From Nostoc sp. NMS9 (GTDB lineage Bacteria > Cyanobacteriota > Cyanobacteriia > Cyanobacteriales > Nostocaceae), in the NCBI RefSeq assembly GCF_017114995.1, contig NZ_JABXKL010000020.1, forward strand, positions 23,440 through 87,439: 64,000 bases of DNA, in the 5' to 3' direction. The notes under the pieces were generated by a model that was not told the origin of the DNA, made no database searches, and saw nothing but the letters and a program-made list of their open reading frames with translations. Below are positions 18,942 through 28,719 of the stretch, piece after piece; positions within the stretch are counted from its first letter, which is position 1; every line of letters begins with the position of its first letter. Both the position numbers and the translations under genes were made by a program.

Positions 18942-19271
18942 TTGGAAATTGGCTCTAGTCGCCATTGTTTTTGCTGTAGTAGCGATGTCCAATACTACCT
19001 TGCTTACTTCCAAGCCCGTCAAGCTGCGAAAATAGCCACTTATCGAATGCAACAGCTTGCCCTTTTGGGAGCAAAAACTGAGCGGATTGCTACCGTGAAT
19101 TCTCAAGGTTTAAGTCACCTGGTGAATCCTGACTATGTTGCAGCTGCAACGGAGATGCTGAATACAAACGCACGCGATCGCTTGGCATTAGAAGAACTAG
19201 CAGCTTGTGTTGGCTTATCTTCACAAGCAACAATTAGACTGCTTGAAGCCAGTAATTTGAACAATGAGTAG
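18942..19271 (+). pseudogene. unrecognised, probably broken gene at the head of a decayed transporter locus
   Basis: The open frame has only a TTG start. Its downstream half is convincing protein (ARQAAKIATYRMQQLALLGA, then NARDRLALEELAACVGL) and its stop overlaps the ATG of the permease fragment by 8 bases, as in a real operon. A neighbouring frame over 18951-19034 encodes a hydrophobic stretch (LALVAIVFAVVAMSN), which suggests that a frameshift removed an N-terminal membrane anchor. I do not recognise the family. Confidence 0.35.
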
Positions 19272-19510
19272 ATCGGTTCCCTCACCAGCCAGAGGATTGT
19301 TGTCATTCCTAATATTTCCCGTTGCGGGTTTAATTGTGGGATTGCTAATTCTTTTGATTTGTCTAATTTTCAGCGTCTCATTTGGCGCAGCAGATATTCC
19401 TCTGCATCAGAGCAGACGCTATCATGAGACAAATTTTTCATAATTTCTGCCAAACGTGTGCTTAATTAGTGCAGCATTTTCTGGTGCAGCAGTAGCAACT
19501 GCGGCAACAA
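19264..19510 (+). pseudogene. fragments of FecCD-type ferric-siderophore permease genes
   Basis: From the ATG at 19264 the frame encodes a signal-anchor-like start and SVSFGAADIPL, the N-terminal end of a FecCD permease, then stops at 19441-19443. In the same frame immediately after the stop it continues with [20 protein letters not shown] and ATIGFIT, a stretch from the middle or late part of a FecCD permease. Most of the protein (about 250 residues) is missing, so at least one internal deletion occurred. The adjacent ATPase remnant is fused directly after it. Confidence 0.7.
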
Positions 19511-20176
19511 TTGGATTTATTACGGGGTTTAGCAAGATTATTAAAACCTCGTGTTGGCACAATTTATTTAGATACAACAGATATATTTAAGCTATCAACA
19601 AAAGAGGTTGCTAAAAAATTAGGAATTCTTACCCAAGGCCCCGTTGCACCAGAAGGATTAACAGTTCGAGATTTGGTAGCTTGTGGAAGATTTCCTTATC
19701 AAAACTGGTTGCAGCAGTGGACAAAAGAAGATGAAAGATTAATAGAACTAGCATTAGAAACTACTGGGATTAAATACTTAGCAGAACGCGAGTTAGATAC
19801 TCTTTCTGGTGGACAGCGACAACGTGCTTGGATTGCAATGGCATTAGCTCAAGATACGGATATTTTATTGTTAGATGAACCAACTACTTTTTTAGATTTG
19901 GCGCACCAAATAGAAGTTTTAGATTTATTGTATGATTTGAACCAAAACCAGGGAAGAACGATTGTCATGGTGTTACATGATTTGAATCATGCCTGTCGTT
20001 ATGCTGATTATTTGGTAGCGGTGAAAGAAGGTCAAATTTTTGCTGTTGGCGAACCTAATTTGGCGATCACTGAGAAGATGGTAAGGGAGGTGTTTGGATT
20101 GGAATGTCGGGTTATCCCAGACCCGGTTTCCGGTACACCGATGTGTATACCAGTGGGAAGAAAGGGGAGAAAATAG
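19511..20176 (+). pseudogene. N-terminally truncated FecE/FhuC-type ABC ATPase lacking Walker A
   Basis: A 221-codon frame begins exactly after the point where a Walker A motif would stand, at [14 protein letters not shown]. It retains the Q-loop region ([20 protein letters not shown]), the signature [17 protein letters not shown], Walker [13 protein letters not shown], and the H-loop [15 protein letters not shown]. Siderophore or cobalamin importers have this subfamily of ATPase. About 40 residues, including the nucleotide-binding P-loop, were lost when a permease fragment was joined at 19500-19515. It should be inactive as an ATPase even if translated. Confidence 0.8.
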
Positions 20177-20463
20177 AAATAAATAAAAACCTTACATGGC
20201 ACAATACAGTTCAGTTAAGCATTTCTTCCTTCTCGTCTTGCAGAGTAGGGAATAAGTTTTCTTACTAGCAGCGAGCAAAAAACATCTCGCAAATATGTAA
20301 TGCTCTCTTCTGAAATTAAATTGCTATATTGATTGCAGATATTTAATACAGTGGAGAGCGATCGCCTTTGATGTGGATTGTGAATATCTCCAAGATATTA
20401 CAGCGGTTTTTAAGTAATTGAACTACACTACTCCCTAGTCCCCATCTCAGTTGTAGTCTAAAA

Positions 20464-22527
20464 TCATTTTCTTGTAATCAACCCTCTAGATTGCTCCACT
20501 AGGCGAATAAACTCACCCCGATAGCCCTCCTGGTCTTCCCCCTTCCCTTGAGTTGCCAATTTCATCACCAAATCATAACTAGCATCCCCCTTATACTCAG
20601 AGTCACGCAGCACCATCCCAAAGGTAGCTACCGCAGCAGCAAATCTCAGGTTTGTGGAGGGTATCTGGTCGGTTCTCAAATCATTATCTTGGATGGTTTG
20701 AGTAATTAGTTGACTGGTGCTGTCCTGGGGCAACTTATAGCGCAGTTTCACCTGCATCAACTCATTACCAGCAGCATCCGAGACAGTTTCACCAGAACGC
20801 TGATACCGCAAAGGATCTATCTCTGGGAGTTTCACATCGCTTTTCGTGCCAGTAGGAATTATTTCATAAAGCGCTGTCACAGAATGACCAGCCCCAATAT
20901 CCCCTGCATCTTTCTTGTCGTCATTGAAATCCTGGTTTTGCAGCAGGCGGTTTTCGTAACCAATCAAGCGATATGCCTGAACTTTCGCCGGATTAAACTC
21001 CACCTGAATTTTCACATCCTTGGCAATAGTAAACAGAGTTCCCCTGAGATCGTTAACTAAAACCTTTTTGGCTTCCAATAGGGTATCGATGTAAGCGTAG
21101 TTGCCGTTACCCTTATCAGCTAGTTGCTCCATTTTCCCGTCCTTATAATTGCCGGTGCCAAATCCCAACACCGTCAGGAAAATTCCCTGATCTCGCTTTT
21201 GTTCAATTAATCGCGTCAGGTCGCCATCACTAGAAACCCCGACGTTAAAATCTCCATCAGTAGCTAAAATTACTCTGTTATTACCAGACTTGAGGAAGCT
21301 TTGTTTGGCTATTTTGTAAGCTAATTCAATACCCTGGCCGCCAGCAGTCGAGCCTCCAGCCTCTAAGCGGTCAATCGCCGCCAGAATTGTTGATTTTTGA
21401 CTACCAGGAGTAGCAGGTAAAACCAATCCAGCATTCCCAGCATAGACTACCAAACTTACCCGGTCTTCAGGACGCAGTTTATTCACCAGCAATTTGAGTG
21501 ACTGTTGCACTAAGGGTAATTTGTTCGGGTCATCCATAGAACCGGAGACATCAATCAGAAATACTAGGTTGCTGGGTGGTAAGGTTTCGCTCTCTAGGCG
21601 TTTACCTTGCAAACCCACCTGTACCAGCTTGTGTTGAGGATTCCAGGGAGCAGCAGCAACTTCAGTGGTGACGGAAAAAGGGCGTTCGCTTTTTGGTTGG
21701 GGATAATTGTAAGTAAAATAATTGATCAATTCCTCAATTCGCACTGCATCCTTGGGTGGTAATTCCCCTTGAGTAATAAACCGTCGCACGTTGCTGTAAG
21801 ATGCTGTATCTACATCAATGGAAAAGGTGGAAAGAGGATCATTACTAACACGATGAAAGGGATTATCTTCAATCCGGTTATAGTTTTCTGTATTGAATCT
21901 GTTATCTGTTTGTGGTTCCGGGGCAACCCTTCCAATACTGCCACGAGTTTGGAGTTTAGGCATATTCGCGCGGTTAACAACTTGATCCTGCACAGATGAG
22001 CCAGACGGAATATTAAGGGGTAGGGCTGTGGGTAAAGGTTGAGTCTTTTGGGTAGACTCAGTTTGAGTCCGTTCTCTGGTAGTCGGAGTGATGGGACTAC
22101 GAGCTTCCAATTCATCTATCGGACTTTTTAAGGTTGCTAACTCCGGTGCAAATTCTGACTGCAAGCGTTGCAGAATTTTCATATCTGCTGGGGTAACTAT
22201 CTTGGGATCAGTCGCTATTAGCTCATTGCTGCGATTCACACAGGCATTCAAGACTGTGGCAAACTCAGTCCGGGTTACAGGAAGAGTGCCAAAATTTTGG
22301 ACGGGAACGACACAACTATACTGTTGTACCAATGCCTGGAGTGCTTGGTAGTCAGGGTGATTGGGTAGAATAGAAGTTTTTGGGGTAGAACTGGCAGGAG
22401 TCTGATTGGCTGGAACCGCAACCGTAGCAGACTGGCGTAAAATCGCAATTCCTACTGACGGTATCAATAAAAACAATATTACAATACTGACTCGCTGCCA
22501 CATTTTGGACGGAATCGGGTAAGACAT
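20464..22527 (-). CDS. VWA domain protein of the YfbK type with an N-terminal SLH-like segment
   Basis: A 687-residue exported protein. After a membrane or signal segment (about 12-30) comes a short cyanobacterial SLH-like motif (YQALQALVQQYSCVVPVQ, then RTEFATVLNACVNRSNELIA), a polar linker, then an N-terminal VWA-associated domain (NPFHRVSNDPLSTFSIDVDT, ELINYFTYNYP). The VWA domain has a complete MIDAS: DVSGSMD, then a threonine region and ATDGDFNVG. It ends with a DUF3520-like C-terminal domain (YKGDASYDLVMKLA). Metal-dependent ligand binding at the envelope is likely; the ligand is unknown. Start at the ATG at 22527. Single gene. Confidence 0.88.
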   Translation of the reverse strand: MSYPIPSKMWQRVSIVILFLLIPSVGIAILRQSATVAVPANQTPASSTPKTSILPNHPDYQALQALVQQYSCVVPVQNFGTLPVTRTEFATVLNACVNRSNELIATDPKIVTPADMKILQRLQSEFAPELATLKSPIDELEARSPITPTTRERTQTESTQKTQPLPTALPLNIPSGSSVQDQVVNRANMPKLQTRGSIGRVAPEPQTDNRFNTENYNRIEDNPFHRVSNDPLSTFSIDVDTASYSNVRRFITQGELPPKDAVRIEELINYFTYNYPQPKSERPFSVTTEVAAAPWNPQHKLVQVGLQGKRLESETLPPSNLVFLIDVSGSMDDPNKLPLVQQSLKLLVNKLRPEDRVSLVVYAGNAGLVLPATPGSQKSTILAAIDRLEAGGSTAGGQGIELAYKIAKQSFLKSGNNRVILATDGDFNVGVSSDGDLTRLIEQKRDQGIFLTVLGFGTGNYKDGKMEQLADKGNGNYAYIDTLLEAKKVLVNDLRGTLFTIAKDVKIQVEFNPAKVQAYRLIGYENRLLQNQDFNDDKKDAGDIGAGHSVTALYEIIPTGTKSDVKLPEIDPLRYQRSGETVSDAAGNELMQVKLRYKLPQDSTSQLITQTIQDNDLRTDQIPSTNLRFAAAVATFGMVLRDSEYKGDASYDLVMKLATQGKGEDQEGYRGEFIRLVEQSRGLITRK

Positions 22528-22852
22528 GGCTAAATCCTCACACTAAATTTTTTCTGTCACATTTGACTATTTACCTAGAATAGTCCTGAGCAGCTTGGGA
22601 TTTGATAACCGTTTCAGTTTTGGTAACTGTAATTTATACAACACTAACCATTGCCATCTAGCATTAGGGAATATCACAGTGTTTGTTGGTATCGGCTCAA
22701 AAATCTGGGTTAAGTAAATTACTCAGTCGCTTAACTCCAGATACTCATTTGTGACAAAGTTGGCGTGAAGTTTGATGAAGTTGTATTAGAGTTAGGAAAC
22801 ATCAGAAATCGGGCAACCTGGAAATAAAGTTTTACCCGATAAATAAAAACTA
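22528..22852. other. intergenic region with no visible feature
   Basis: It separates the divergent VWA and hydrolase genes, so both promoters should be here. I see no repeat, hairpin or small gene. Confidence 0.5.
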
Positions 22853-23701
22853 ATGGATAAACAGCAAGTTATAAAACTGCTAATTGGTGATTTGACTTGG
22901 CAACGGCTGGTTAAATCTTTAATCTTTATCTATCTATTTTTTGCTGTATTTGTATATTTTCGGGCAGATAGCATGATTTTTCTGTCTCAACCTTCTAGCT
23001 ATCAGGATGATCCAACAATTCTGAAGTTAAGGAGTGGGGAAAATACGAATATCTCAGCTACATACTTATTGAACAATCAAGCTAAATATACTATTCTTTA
23101 TTCTCATGGTAATTCTGAAGATTTAGGAGATATCAAACAGATCCTAGAAAAATTACACGCATGGGGTTTTAGTGTCTTTGCTTTTGATTATCGCGGTTAT
23201 GGTACGAGTCAAGGAAAATCGACAGAAAGTCATGCATACGAAGATATTAATAGCGCTTACAATTATTTGACCCAAAATTTAAAAATTCCACCTGAAAGAA
23301 TTATAGTTTTGGGGCGTTCGGTTGGCGGTGGTTCTGCGGTAAATTTAGCAACGCAGAAACCAGTAGCTGGTTTAATTATTGAAAGCTCGTTTATTTCCGC
23401 TTTTCAAGTAATAGTACCTTTTCGGATTTTACCTTTTGATAAGTTTCCCAATCTGGATAATATAAAAAAAGTCAAATGTCCGATATTGGTAATTCATGGA
23501 AAAGCAGATAACATAATTCCCTTTACTCATGGAGAAAAGTTGTTTAATGCTGCAACATCCCCAAAACTTTATTTGTGGGTTGAAGAGGCAAATCATAACG
23601 ATTTATTCTCGATAGCTGAAGAAAAGTATCGTCAAACTTTGCAGGAGTTCACTAACCTTGTCAAGGCAAATCAGCAATTATCCCGTCCCAGTAATTCGTA
23701 A
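22853..23701 (+). CDS. alpha/beta hydrolase, membrane-anchored (Bem46-like)
   Basis: A 282-residue serine hydrolase. One N-terminal membrane segment (about residues 18-40, FIYLFFAVFVYF) is followed by the alpha/beta-hydrolase core: the oxyanion loop YSHGNSEDLGD, FAFDYRGYGTSQG, the nucleophile elbow GRSVGGG, the acid in HGKADNIIPF and the histidine in ANHNDLF. This is the pattern of the Bem46/ABHD13-like family of unknown substrate. It ends 137 bases before the amylase gene on the same strand, so cotranscription is possible. The ATG at 22853 has no strong upstream site. Confidence 0.88.
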   Translation: MDKQQVIKLLIGDLTWQRLVKSLIFIYLFFAVFVYFRADSMIFLSQPSSYQDDPTILKLRSGENTNISATYLLNNQAKYTILYSHGNSEDLGDIKQILEKLHAWGFSVFAFDYRGYGTSQGKSTESHAYEDINSAYNYLTQNLKIPPERIIVLGRSVGGGSAVNLATQKPVAGLIIESSFISAFQVIVPFRILPFDKFPNLDNIKKVKCPILVIHGKADNIIPFTHGEKLFNAATSPKLYLWVEEANHNDLFSIAEEKYRQTLQEFTNLVKANQQLSRPSNS

Positions 23702-23837
23702 TTGCTCTTTGTGAAGTCGTCATTGAAACCTAAATAAATTCGGATGAAGTTAGGAGGTGTGACAAAAGTAACATATCCTAGCATCAGAGATTTCTGACAG
23801 AAATCTGTAAAATCAAAGATTCTACAAAGGCGATCGC

Positions 23838-25295
23838 ATGACCAACGGCGTAATAATGCAGTATTACCATTGGTACATCTCCAATGATGGTACATTATGG
23901 GACAAGCTGGATAAAACAGCCAATGAGCTAGCTGATACAGGCTTCACTGCCTTATGGCTGCCGCCAGCTTATAAGGGTAGTGGTGGAACATGGGATGTTG
24001 GATACGCAGTCTACGATTTGTTTGATCTGGGTGAGTTCGATCAAAAAAATACTGTTCGGACAAAATATGGAACACGTGAGCAATACTTAAGGGCGATTAA
24101 AACGGCACAGCGTGCAGGTATACAAATATATGCCGATGTGGTTTTCAACCACAAAGATGGTGGGGATGAAATAGAACGCATCTCGGCCCAAGAAATGGAT
24201 TGGAATGACCGCAACCGTCCAGTCAGCGATTGGTACGAAATTGGAGCTTATACAAAGTTCAATTTTGCTGGTCGTGGAGATAAGTACTCTAGTATGAAAT
24301 GGTATTGGTGGTGCTTTGATTCATTATCATACAACGTAGATACCAAAAATGCAGAGAAGCTCTACCGCCTTAAAGATAAACATTTTGAGACGGAAGTTAG
24401 CCACGAACACGGCAATTACGATTATTTAATGGCGAACGACCTGGATACAGGTAATGACCTCGTGCGCGGTGAGTTGATGTACTGGGGGCGTTGGTTTGTT
24501 GACACCACAGGTGTAGATGGCTTTCGCATTGACGCTGTTAAACATATTCGCTCCACTTTTTTCCGTGATTGGTTAAATCACCTGCGAGTTCATTTTGGTG
24601 GGCGGGAACTGTTTAGCGTTGGTGAGTACTGGTCTCAAGATATCGATGCTTTACACGGTTATATTGCCTCTAGTGATGGGCGCTTGTCGTTATTTGATGT
24701 GCCTCTACATTTCAAATTTCACCAAGCTAGTCGCCAGGGCAGTAGTTTCGATTTGCGATCGATTTTTGATAGAACCCTAGTTAAAGAACAACCTGCCCTA
24801 GCTGTTACCTTTGTTGAAAACCATGATACCCAACCTTGTCAATCCCTAGAGTCGCCTGTTGAACCTTGGTTTAAGCCCTTAGCCTATGCACTAATCTTAC
24901 TGCGTCACGAAGGCTATCCTTGCGTTTTCTATGCAGATTATTATGGGGCACAATATCAAGATAAAGGACGTGATAATACCCTTTACTCTCACCGTTTTTT
25001 GATTGACAAGTTCTTGAAGGCGCGTAGGGAATACGGTTTTGGCGACCAGCATGATTACTTTGACCATCCCAATACTATCGGTTGGACGCGCTTGGGTACT
25101 AGGGAACATCCGGGTGCAATGGCTGTGGTGCTGACCAATAGCGCACCAGGGAACAAGTGGATGAATGTGTTCCGACCCAATCAGGAATTTTACGATGCTA
25201 CGGGACATATAAACAATATCATTCACACCAATAACGACGGATGGGGAAATTTTCCATGTCCTGGTGGTTCAATATCGGTCTGGCTGCAAAAATAG
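23838..25295 (+). CDS. cytoplasmic alpha-amylase, GH13 (subfamily 5-like)
   Basis: A 485-residue glycoside hydrolase with no signal peptide. The (beta/alpha)8 barrel motifs are all visible: region I DVVFNHKDGGDE, region II DGFRIDAVKH with the nucleophile Asp232, region III GEYW with the acid/base Glu263, and region IV FVENHDTQ with Asp330. The early WLPPAYKGSGG and the length point to the GH13_5 liquefying-type intracellular enzymes. It should hydrolyse alpha-1,4-glucan, probably glycogen-derived, in the cytosol. The SD AAGG is separated from the ATG by CGATCGC, part of a HIP1 octamer. A strong terminator follows. Confidence 0.95.
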   Translation: MTNGVIMQYYHWYISNDGTLWDKLDKTANELADTGFTALWLPPAYKGSGGTWDVGYAVYDLFDLGEFDQKNTVRTKYGTREQYLRAIKTAQRAGIQIYADVVFNHKDGGDEIERISAQEMDWNDRNRPVSDWYEIGAYTKFNFAGRGDKYSSMKWYWWCFDSLSYNVDTKNAEKLYRLKDKHFETEVSHEHGNYDYLMANDLDTGNDLVRGELMYWGRWFVDTTGVDGFRIDAVKHIRSTFFRDWLNHLRVHFGGRELFSVGEYWSQDIDALHGYIASSDGRLSLFDVPLHFKFHQASRQGSSFDLRSIFDRTLVKEQPALAVTFVENHDTQPCQSLESPVEPWFKPLAYALILLRHEGYPCVFYADYYGAQYQDKGRDNTLYSHRFLIDKFLKARREYGFGDQHDYFDHPNTIGWTRLGTREHPGAMAVVLTNSAPGNKWMNVFRPNQEFYDATGHINNIIHTNNDGWGNFPCPGGSISVWLQK

Positions 25296-25316
25296 TTTGA
25301 ATAGAAAACTAAGGTT

Positions 25317-25360
25317 AAAGAGGTAGATAGTAAGGAGTTTTTTCCACTATCTACCTCTTT
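25317..25360 (+). terminator. strong hairpin after the amylase gene
   Basis: AAAGAGGTAGATAGT and its exact complement form a 15-bp stem around a 14-base loop containing six T residues, 21 bases after the stop codon. Confidence 0.75.
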
Positions 25361-25548
25361 GACAATAGTATTCAACGTAGAATGGAGCAAAATTTTCAAT
25401 AGAATTACGGAATTGAGATGACATCGCTTGAAGTCATAATCATCAGGACACAAACTGACTGCGTTCACTGAACTTTTTGCTTGACCAACTCCAAGCAAGA
25501 AATCTTAAAACAGCCAAATAATTAAAGCTATTAAGGAGATAAATTAAG

Positions 25549-25677
25549 ATGAGCGAGAATAATAACCCACAACCCAAAACAAAAAAACAACCTCCTAATA
25601 CAATAGGAAAACCACCTAAGACTGAATTTATTAACTCCGAACAACAACCTACAAAATCAGAATTATCAGAGAAATAA
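25549..25677 (+). CDS. small hydrophilic protein, 42 residues
   Basis: A short open frame beginning MSENNNPQPKTKKQ and ending TKSELSEK. It is preceded by AAGGAG 10 bases upstream of the ATG, which is the strongest support for translation. The product is rich in Pro, Lys, Asn and Gln with no hydrophobic core, so it is probably disordered. I know no family for it. It stands alone between the amylase terminator and the sensor-kinase gene. Confidence 0.45.
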   Translation: MSENNNPQPKTKKQPPNTIGKPPKTEFINSEQQPTKSELSEK

Positions 25678-25738
25678 TTCCTTTTACCCCAACATTTTAT
25701 TTATAACTCAATACGCTTGGTAGATAATTGGTATTTTA

Positions 25739-25758
25739 AGACGCGATTTATCGCGTCT
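25739..25758. repeat. dispersed hairpin repeat, AGACGC family
   Basis: AGACGCGA TTTA TCGCGTCT is a perfect 8-bp stem with a 4-base loop, followed by ctacatgaggatttt. Close relatives occur at 62124-62143 and, more distantly, at 51522-51542. Confidence 0.75.
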
Positions 25759-25927
25759 CTACATGAGGATTTTGGAATTATCTTGTATTGATTTATAACT
25801 AAAAAACGAATTCTAGTGTAGAAACCAATAAGAAACTAGAAATCTGACGGAAATATTCACTTGCTGCTAGATTTTGGGAACCATTGGTTCCCATTTTTTT
25901 TCATCTTTAATCCCATCGCTTATTGAT

Positions 25928-27325
25928 TCATTCATTTGATAAGGGTAGGCAAATAGTGAAACAAGTTCTGCCTGACTGCGATTCAAATGAAAGCGTACCG
26001 TGATGGCGATTTTCTACAATCCGGCGAACTGTTTCTAAACCGAGTCCTGAACCATGCCCCACTGATTTGGTGGTGAAAAAAGGTTCAAAAATGCGGGTTT
26101 TAATTTCAGGTGGAATTCCATTACCAGAATCGATGATGTCAATATGGGCAAAGCGATCGCAATGATGTGTTGTAATTTCCAGCAGTCCTTTTCCATCCAT
26201 TGCATCAATGGCGTTGTCAATTAAGTTCGTCCACACCTGATTGAGTTCACTGCCATAGGCAAGGATTTTTGGAAGACTTCGATCGTAATTGCGTTGCACT
26301 TGGACACCGCACTTGAGTTTATGAGCAAACAATCGCAAGGTATCTTCCAAGCCTTGATGTATATTTACTTCTTGCTGAGTGCCTTGATCGAGGTAAGAAT
26401 AAGACTTCATCGCTTGCACAAGTTCGGAAATCCTCTCAGATCCTCGCAAACCATGTTTAATCATCGACATGACTTCAAAGGAAAGCGCTAGCCAGTGCAA
26501 TCCCATTTCTCGCAATTCCGTGTCGTCGTTGCGCCAACGTTCCATGAGTTGCTCTAGGGTTTCAACCTCAACACTACCTTCCGCTAAAGGTTCTGCTAAT
26601 TTCCATGCTTGGTTTACACCATAGTTTTCTAACCATTCCAGCAATATGTCTTCGCGATCGCTTAGTGTCACCGGATCTAGGCGATTATTCAAAATCGCAT
26701 CATAGCCTAGATCGCGTACTCTCAACCAGTGTTGAGTATGGGCTTCGTCAACATTGCGTTGCCCATAAACTAAGTTCATTCGTTGTAACTCTAGGATGGC
26801 GGCTGGCATTTCTCTTAAAGTCCGAACCAGGGCTGCGGCTGGGTTGTTGAGTTCATGAGCTAGACCGGCGGCAAGTGTCCCTAAAGCTGCCATCTTTTCT
26901 CGCCCACGAATGAAAGACTCTAGCCCTCGGACACGACCTTGCATAATTCGGAAGACCATCCGCTCAAAATCACGACATTCATGCAGCAGTTTACGGAAGT
27001 CTTCTCCCTTCATTTCATAAAGGTGGCAATTTGTGAATGCCCGCATTGTCACAGGTGCAGGTTCATCTGTGAGTACTGGAATTTCACCAAAAAAGGATGG
27101 GGCTTCGTGTTGCCCGATGGGAATTTCCACTCCTTCACTGCGGCGGGTGATGTTGATTTTACCTTTGACTAAGATAAATAAGCGACATACAGGGTCTCCC
27201 TCATGAGACAACACTTCTCCGGCAGAAAGTTCAACTGTTTGAGTGCGATCGCAAACCCACTGCAATCGCTCTTTGGGAAGTTGTTGAAATGGGTCTAAGT
27301 TGATTAATTCCTCAACACATAACAT
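25928..27325 (-). CDS. sensor histidine kinase with an N-terminal cyclic-nucleotide-binding (CRP-like) domain
   Basis: About 465 residues. Residues 1-120 are a cNMP-binding beta-roll (LSAGEVLSHEGDPVCRLFIL, ITRRSEGVEIPIG, SFFGEIPVLTDEP). The kinase part has the H-box GLAHELNNPAAAL with His about 157, an N-box NLIDNAIDAM, G1 DSGNGIPPEI and G2 GHGSGLGL. There is no membrane segment, so it is a soluble kinase that presumably senses a small ligand. The start is the ATG at 27325 rather than the TTG just before it, because GGAGG lies 7 bases upstream. No response regulator gene is adjacent, so it is an orphan. Confidence 0.92.
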   Translation of the reverse strand: MLCVEELINLDPFQQLPKERLQWVCDRTQTVELSAGEVLSHEGDPVCRLFILVKGKINITRRSEGVEIPIGQHEAPSFFGEIPVLTDEPAPVTMRAFTNCHLYEMKGEDFRKLLHECRDFERMVFRIMQGRVRGLESFIRGREKMAALGTLAAGLAHELNNPAAALVRTLREMPAAILELQRMNLVYGQRNVDEAHTQHWLRVRDLGYDAILNNRLDPVTLSDREDILLEWLENYGVNQAWKLAEPLAEGSVEVETLEQLMERWRNDDTELREMGLHWLALSFEVMSMIKHGLRGSERISELVQAMKSYSYLDQGTQQEVNIHQGLEDTLRLFAHKLKCGVQVQRNYDRSLPKILAYGSELNQVWTNLIDNAIDAMDGKGLLEITTHHCDRFAHIDIIDSGNGIPPEIKTRIFEPFFTTKSVGHGSGLGLETVRRIVENRHHGTLSFESQSGRTCFTICLPLSNE

Positions 27326-27362
27326 CAATTAACCTCCTTGAGGGGGCAGGGGGGATAATACC

Positions 27363-27390
27363 AATTCAAAATTCAAAATTCAAAATTCAA
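27363..27390. repeat. short tandem repeat, AATTCAA x4
   Basis: Four exact 7-base units followed by a degenerate one. It lies about 40 bases upstream of the sensor-kinase start codon, on the promoter side. Seven-base arrays of this kind are typical of filamentous cyanobacteria. Confidence 0.85.
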
Positions 27391-27602
27391 AATTAAGAAA
27401 GCCTGACAGAACAAAGGTTTGGGAGTATGTATCTGTCGCATTTTTTTTTCAAATTGGTATAAGAAAGTAGGGTTATACAGGTGTGTTTTCCTATGGAGAA
27501 TTTTGGCTTAATATAGTTGAAGAAGACTTTAGTCTCAGTTTATCAGAATTTGCGGAAAACCCGATTCGTCTATACGGTGGGGATAAATAGCGGTCTGATA
27601 GC

Positions 27603-28679
27603 TCAAAATTTATTAAACCCAGCAGAACGACGATAAAGTAACCAGATAAACAGGGGTGAACCCAGCAAGGCAGTGACGGAACCTACTGGTAGTTCTACTG
27701 CTCCTAGTCTAGAGAGTAAATCTGCAAAAGTGAGTAACCATGCACCTGCAAGGGCGGAAAGTGGTAAAACAAAGCGATGATCTGTACCAACAATGAGGCG
27801 GACACCATGAGGAACAACAAGACCAACAAATCCAACCAAGCCACTGATGCTGACTGCACCTGCGGCTAATAGAGTGGCGACACCACCAATTAACAGGCGC
27901 GATCGCGTCAACGAAAGCCCTAAACTCACAGCTATATCATCTCCCAAAGCCAGTATGTTTAGCGATCGCCCCAGCAAGCATCCCCCGATCAATGCAACGA
28001 TGATATAAGGGCCAGTCGTAGCAATTTCTTGCCAACCCCGTCCATTAAGACTACCAACTAGGAAACTGAGCGCAATTTGAATTTGCCCATCTTCAGCTAA
28101 AAGCAGCAATGTACTTTGTACAGCACCAAATAAAGAACTCACCGCCACTCCGCCTAAAATCAACCGCTCAACAGAAATTCCCGACCCCGAACGACCCAGT
28201 AAAATAACGATCCCGGCAGTTAAAATTGCTCCCATCCATGCTGCTAAAGGAATTGCGATCGGGAATATTTGGCACACAATCATCAGAATTACAAGTAGTC
28301 CCGCACCCGCTGAAATGCCCAAAATAAATGGATCGGCAAGACTATTACGTAACATTCCTTGCAGCAACGCTCCTGACATTCCCAAAGCTGCGCCGACAAT
28401 GATTGCAGCAGTAATGCGTGGGAGACGTAAATCCCAGAGAATTGTCTGTTTAACCGGATCGCCTTTGTGGAGAATGGCTTGCCAAAATTCCGACATATTT
28501 AAAGGTACTGCTCCTTGAGAAAGGGACAGTGCTAGTGTTACCACCAGTGCTGTACCAAAGAGTAAAACAGCCCAAAATACGCGGTGTTCAGTAAAAATTT
28601 TCTGAAATGTCTGAAATGGTCTAATCAAATTTAGATATGTATTTTTTTTAAATATAATCCGTACCAAACAAAGCTGCAT
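27603..28679 (-). CDS. FecCD-family iron-siderophore (or cobalamin) ABC transporter permease
   Basis: A 358-residue integral membrane protein with about nine to ten hydrophobic segments. Family marks are LRLPRITAAIIVGAALGMSG, LLQGMLRNSLADPFILGISAG, RLILGGVAVSSLF and the coupling-loop region SGLVGFVGLVVPHGVRLIVG. Length and motifs are intact. It would import a ferric siderophore, haem or B12 across the inner membrane with an ATPase and a binding protein, neither of which is adjacent. The remnant FecCD and ATPase pieces at 19264-20176 are 7 kb away on the other strand. The N-terminal 25 residues before the first membrane segment are longer than usual, so a later start is possible. Confidence 0.9.
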   Translation of the reverse strand: MQLCLVRIIFKKNTYLNLIRPFQTFQKIFTEHRVFWAVLLFGTALVVTLALSLSQGAVPLNMSEFWQAILHKGDPVKQTILWDLRLPRITAAIIVGAALGMSGALLQGMLRNSLADPFILGISAGAGLLVILMIVCQIFPIAIPLAAWMGAILTAGIVILLGRSGSGISVERLILGGVAVSSLFGAVQSTLLLLAEDGQIQIALSFLVGSLNGRGWQEIATTGPYIIVALIGGCLLGRSLNILALGDDIAVSLGLSLTRSRLLIGGVATLLAAGAVSISGLVGFVGLVVPHGVRLIVGTDHRFVLPLSALAGAWLLTFADLLSRLGAVELPVGSVTALLGSPLFIWLLYRRSAGFNKF

Positions 28680-28719
28680 TTAAAGATAGCTTCTCGATGA
28701 GAGAGGAGGAATCTAAAAA

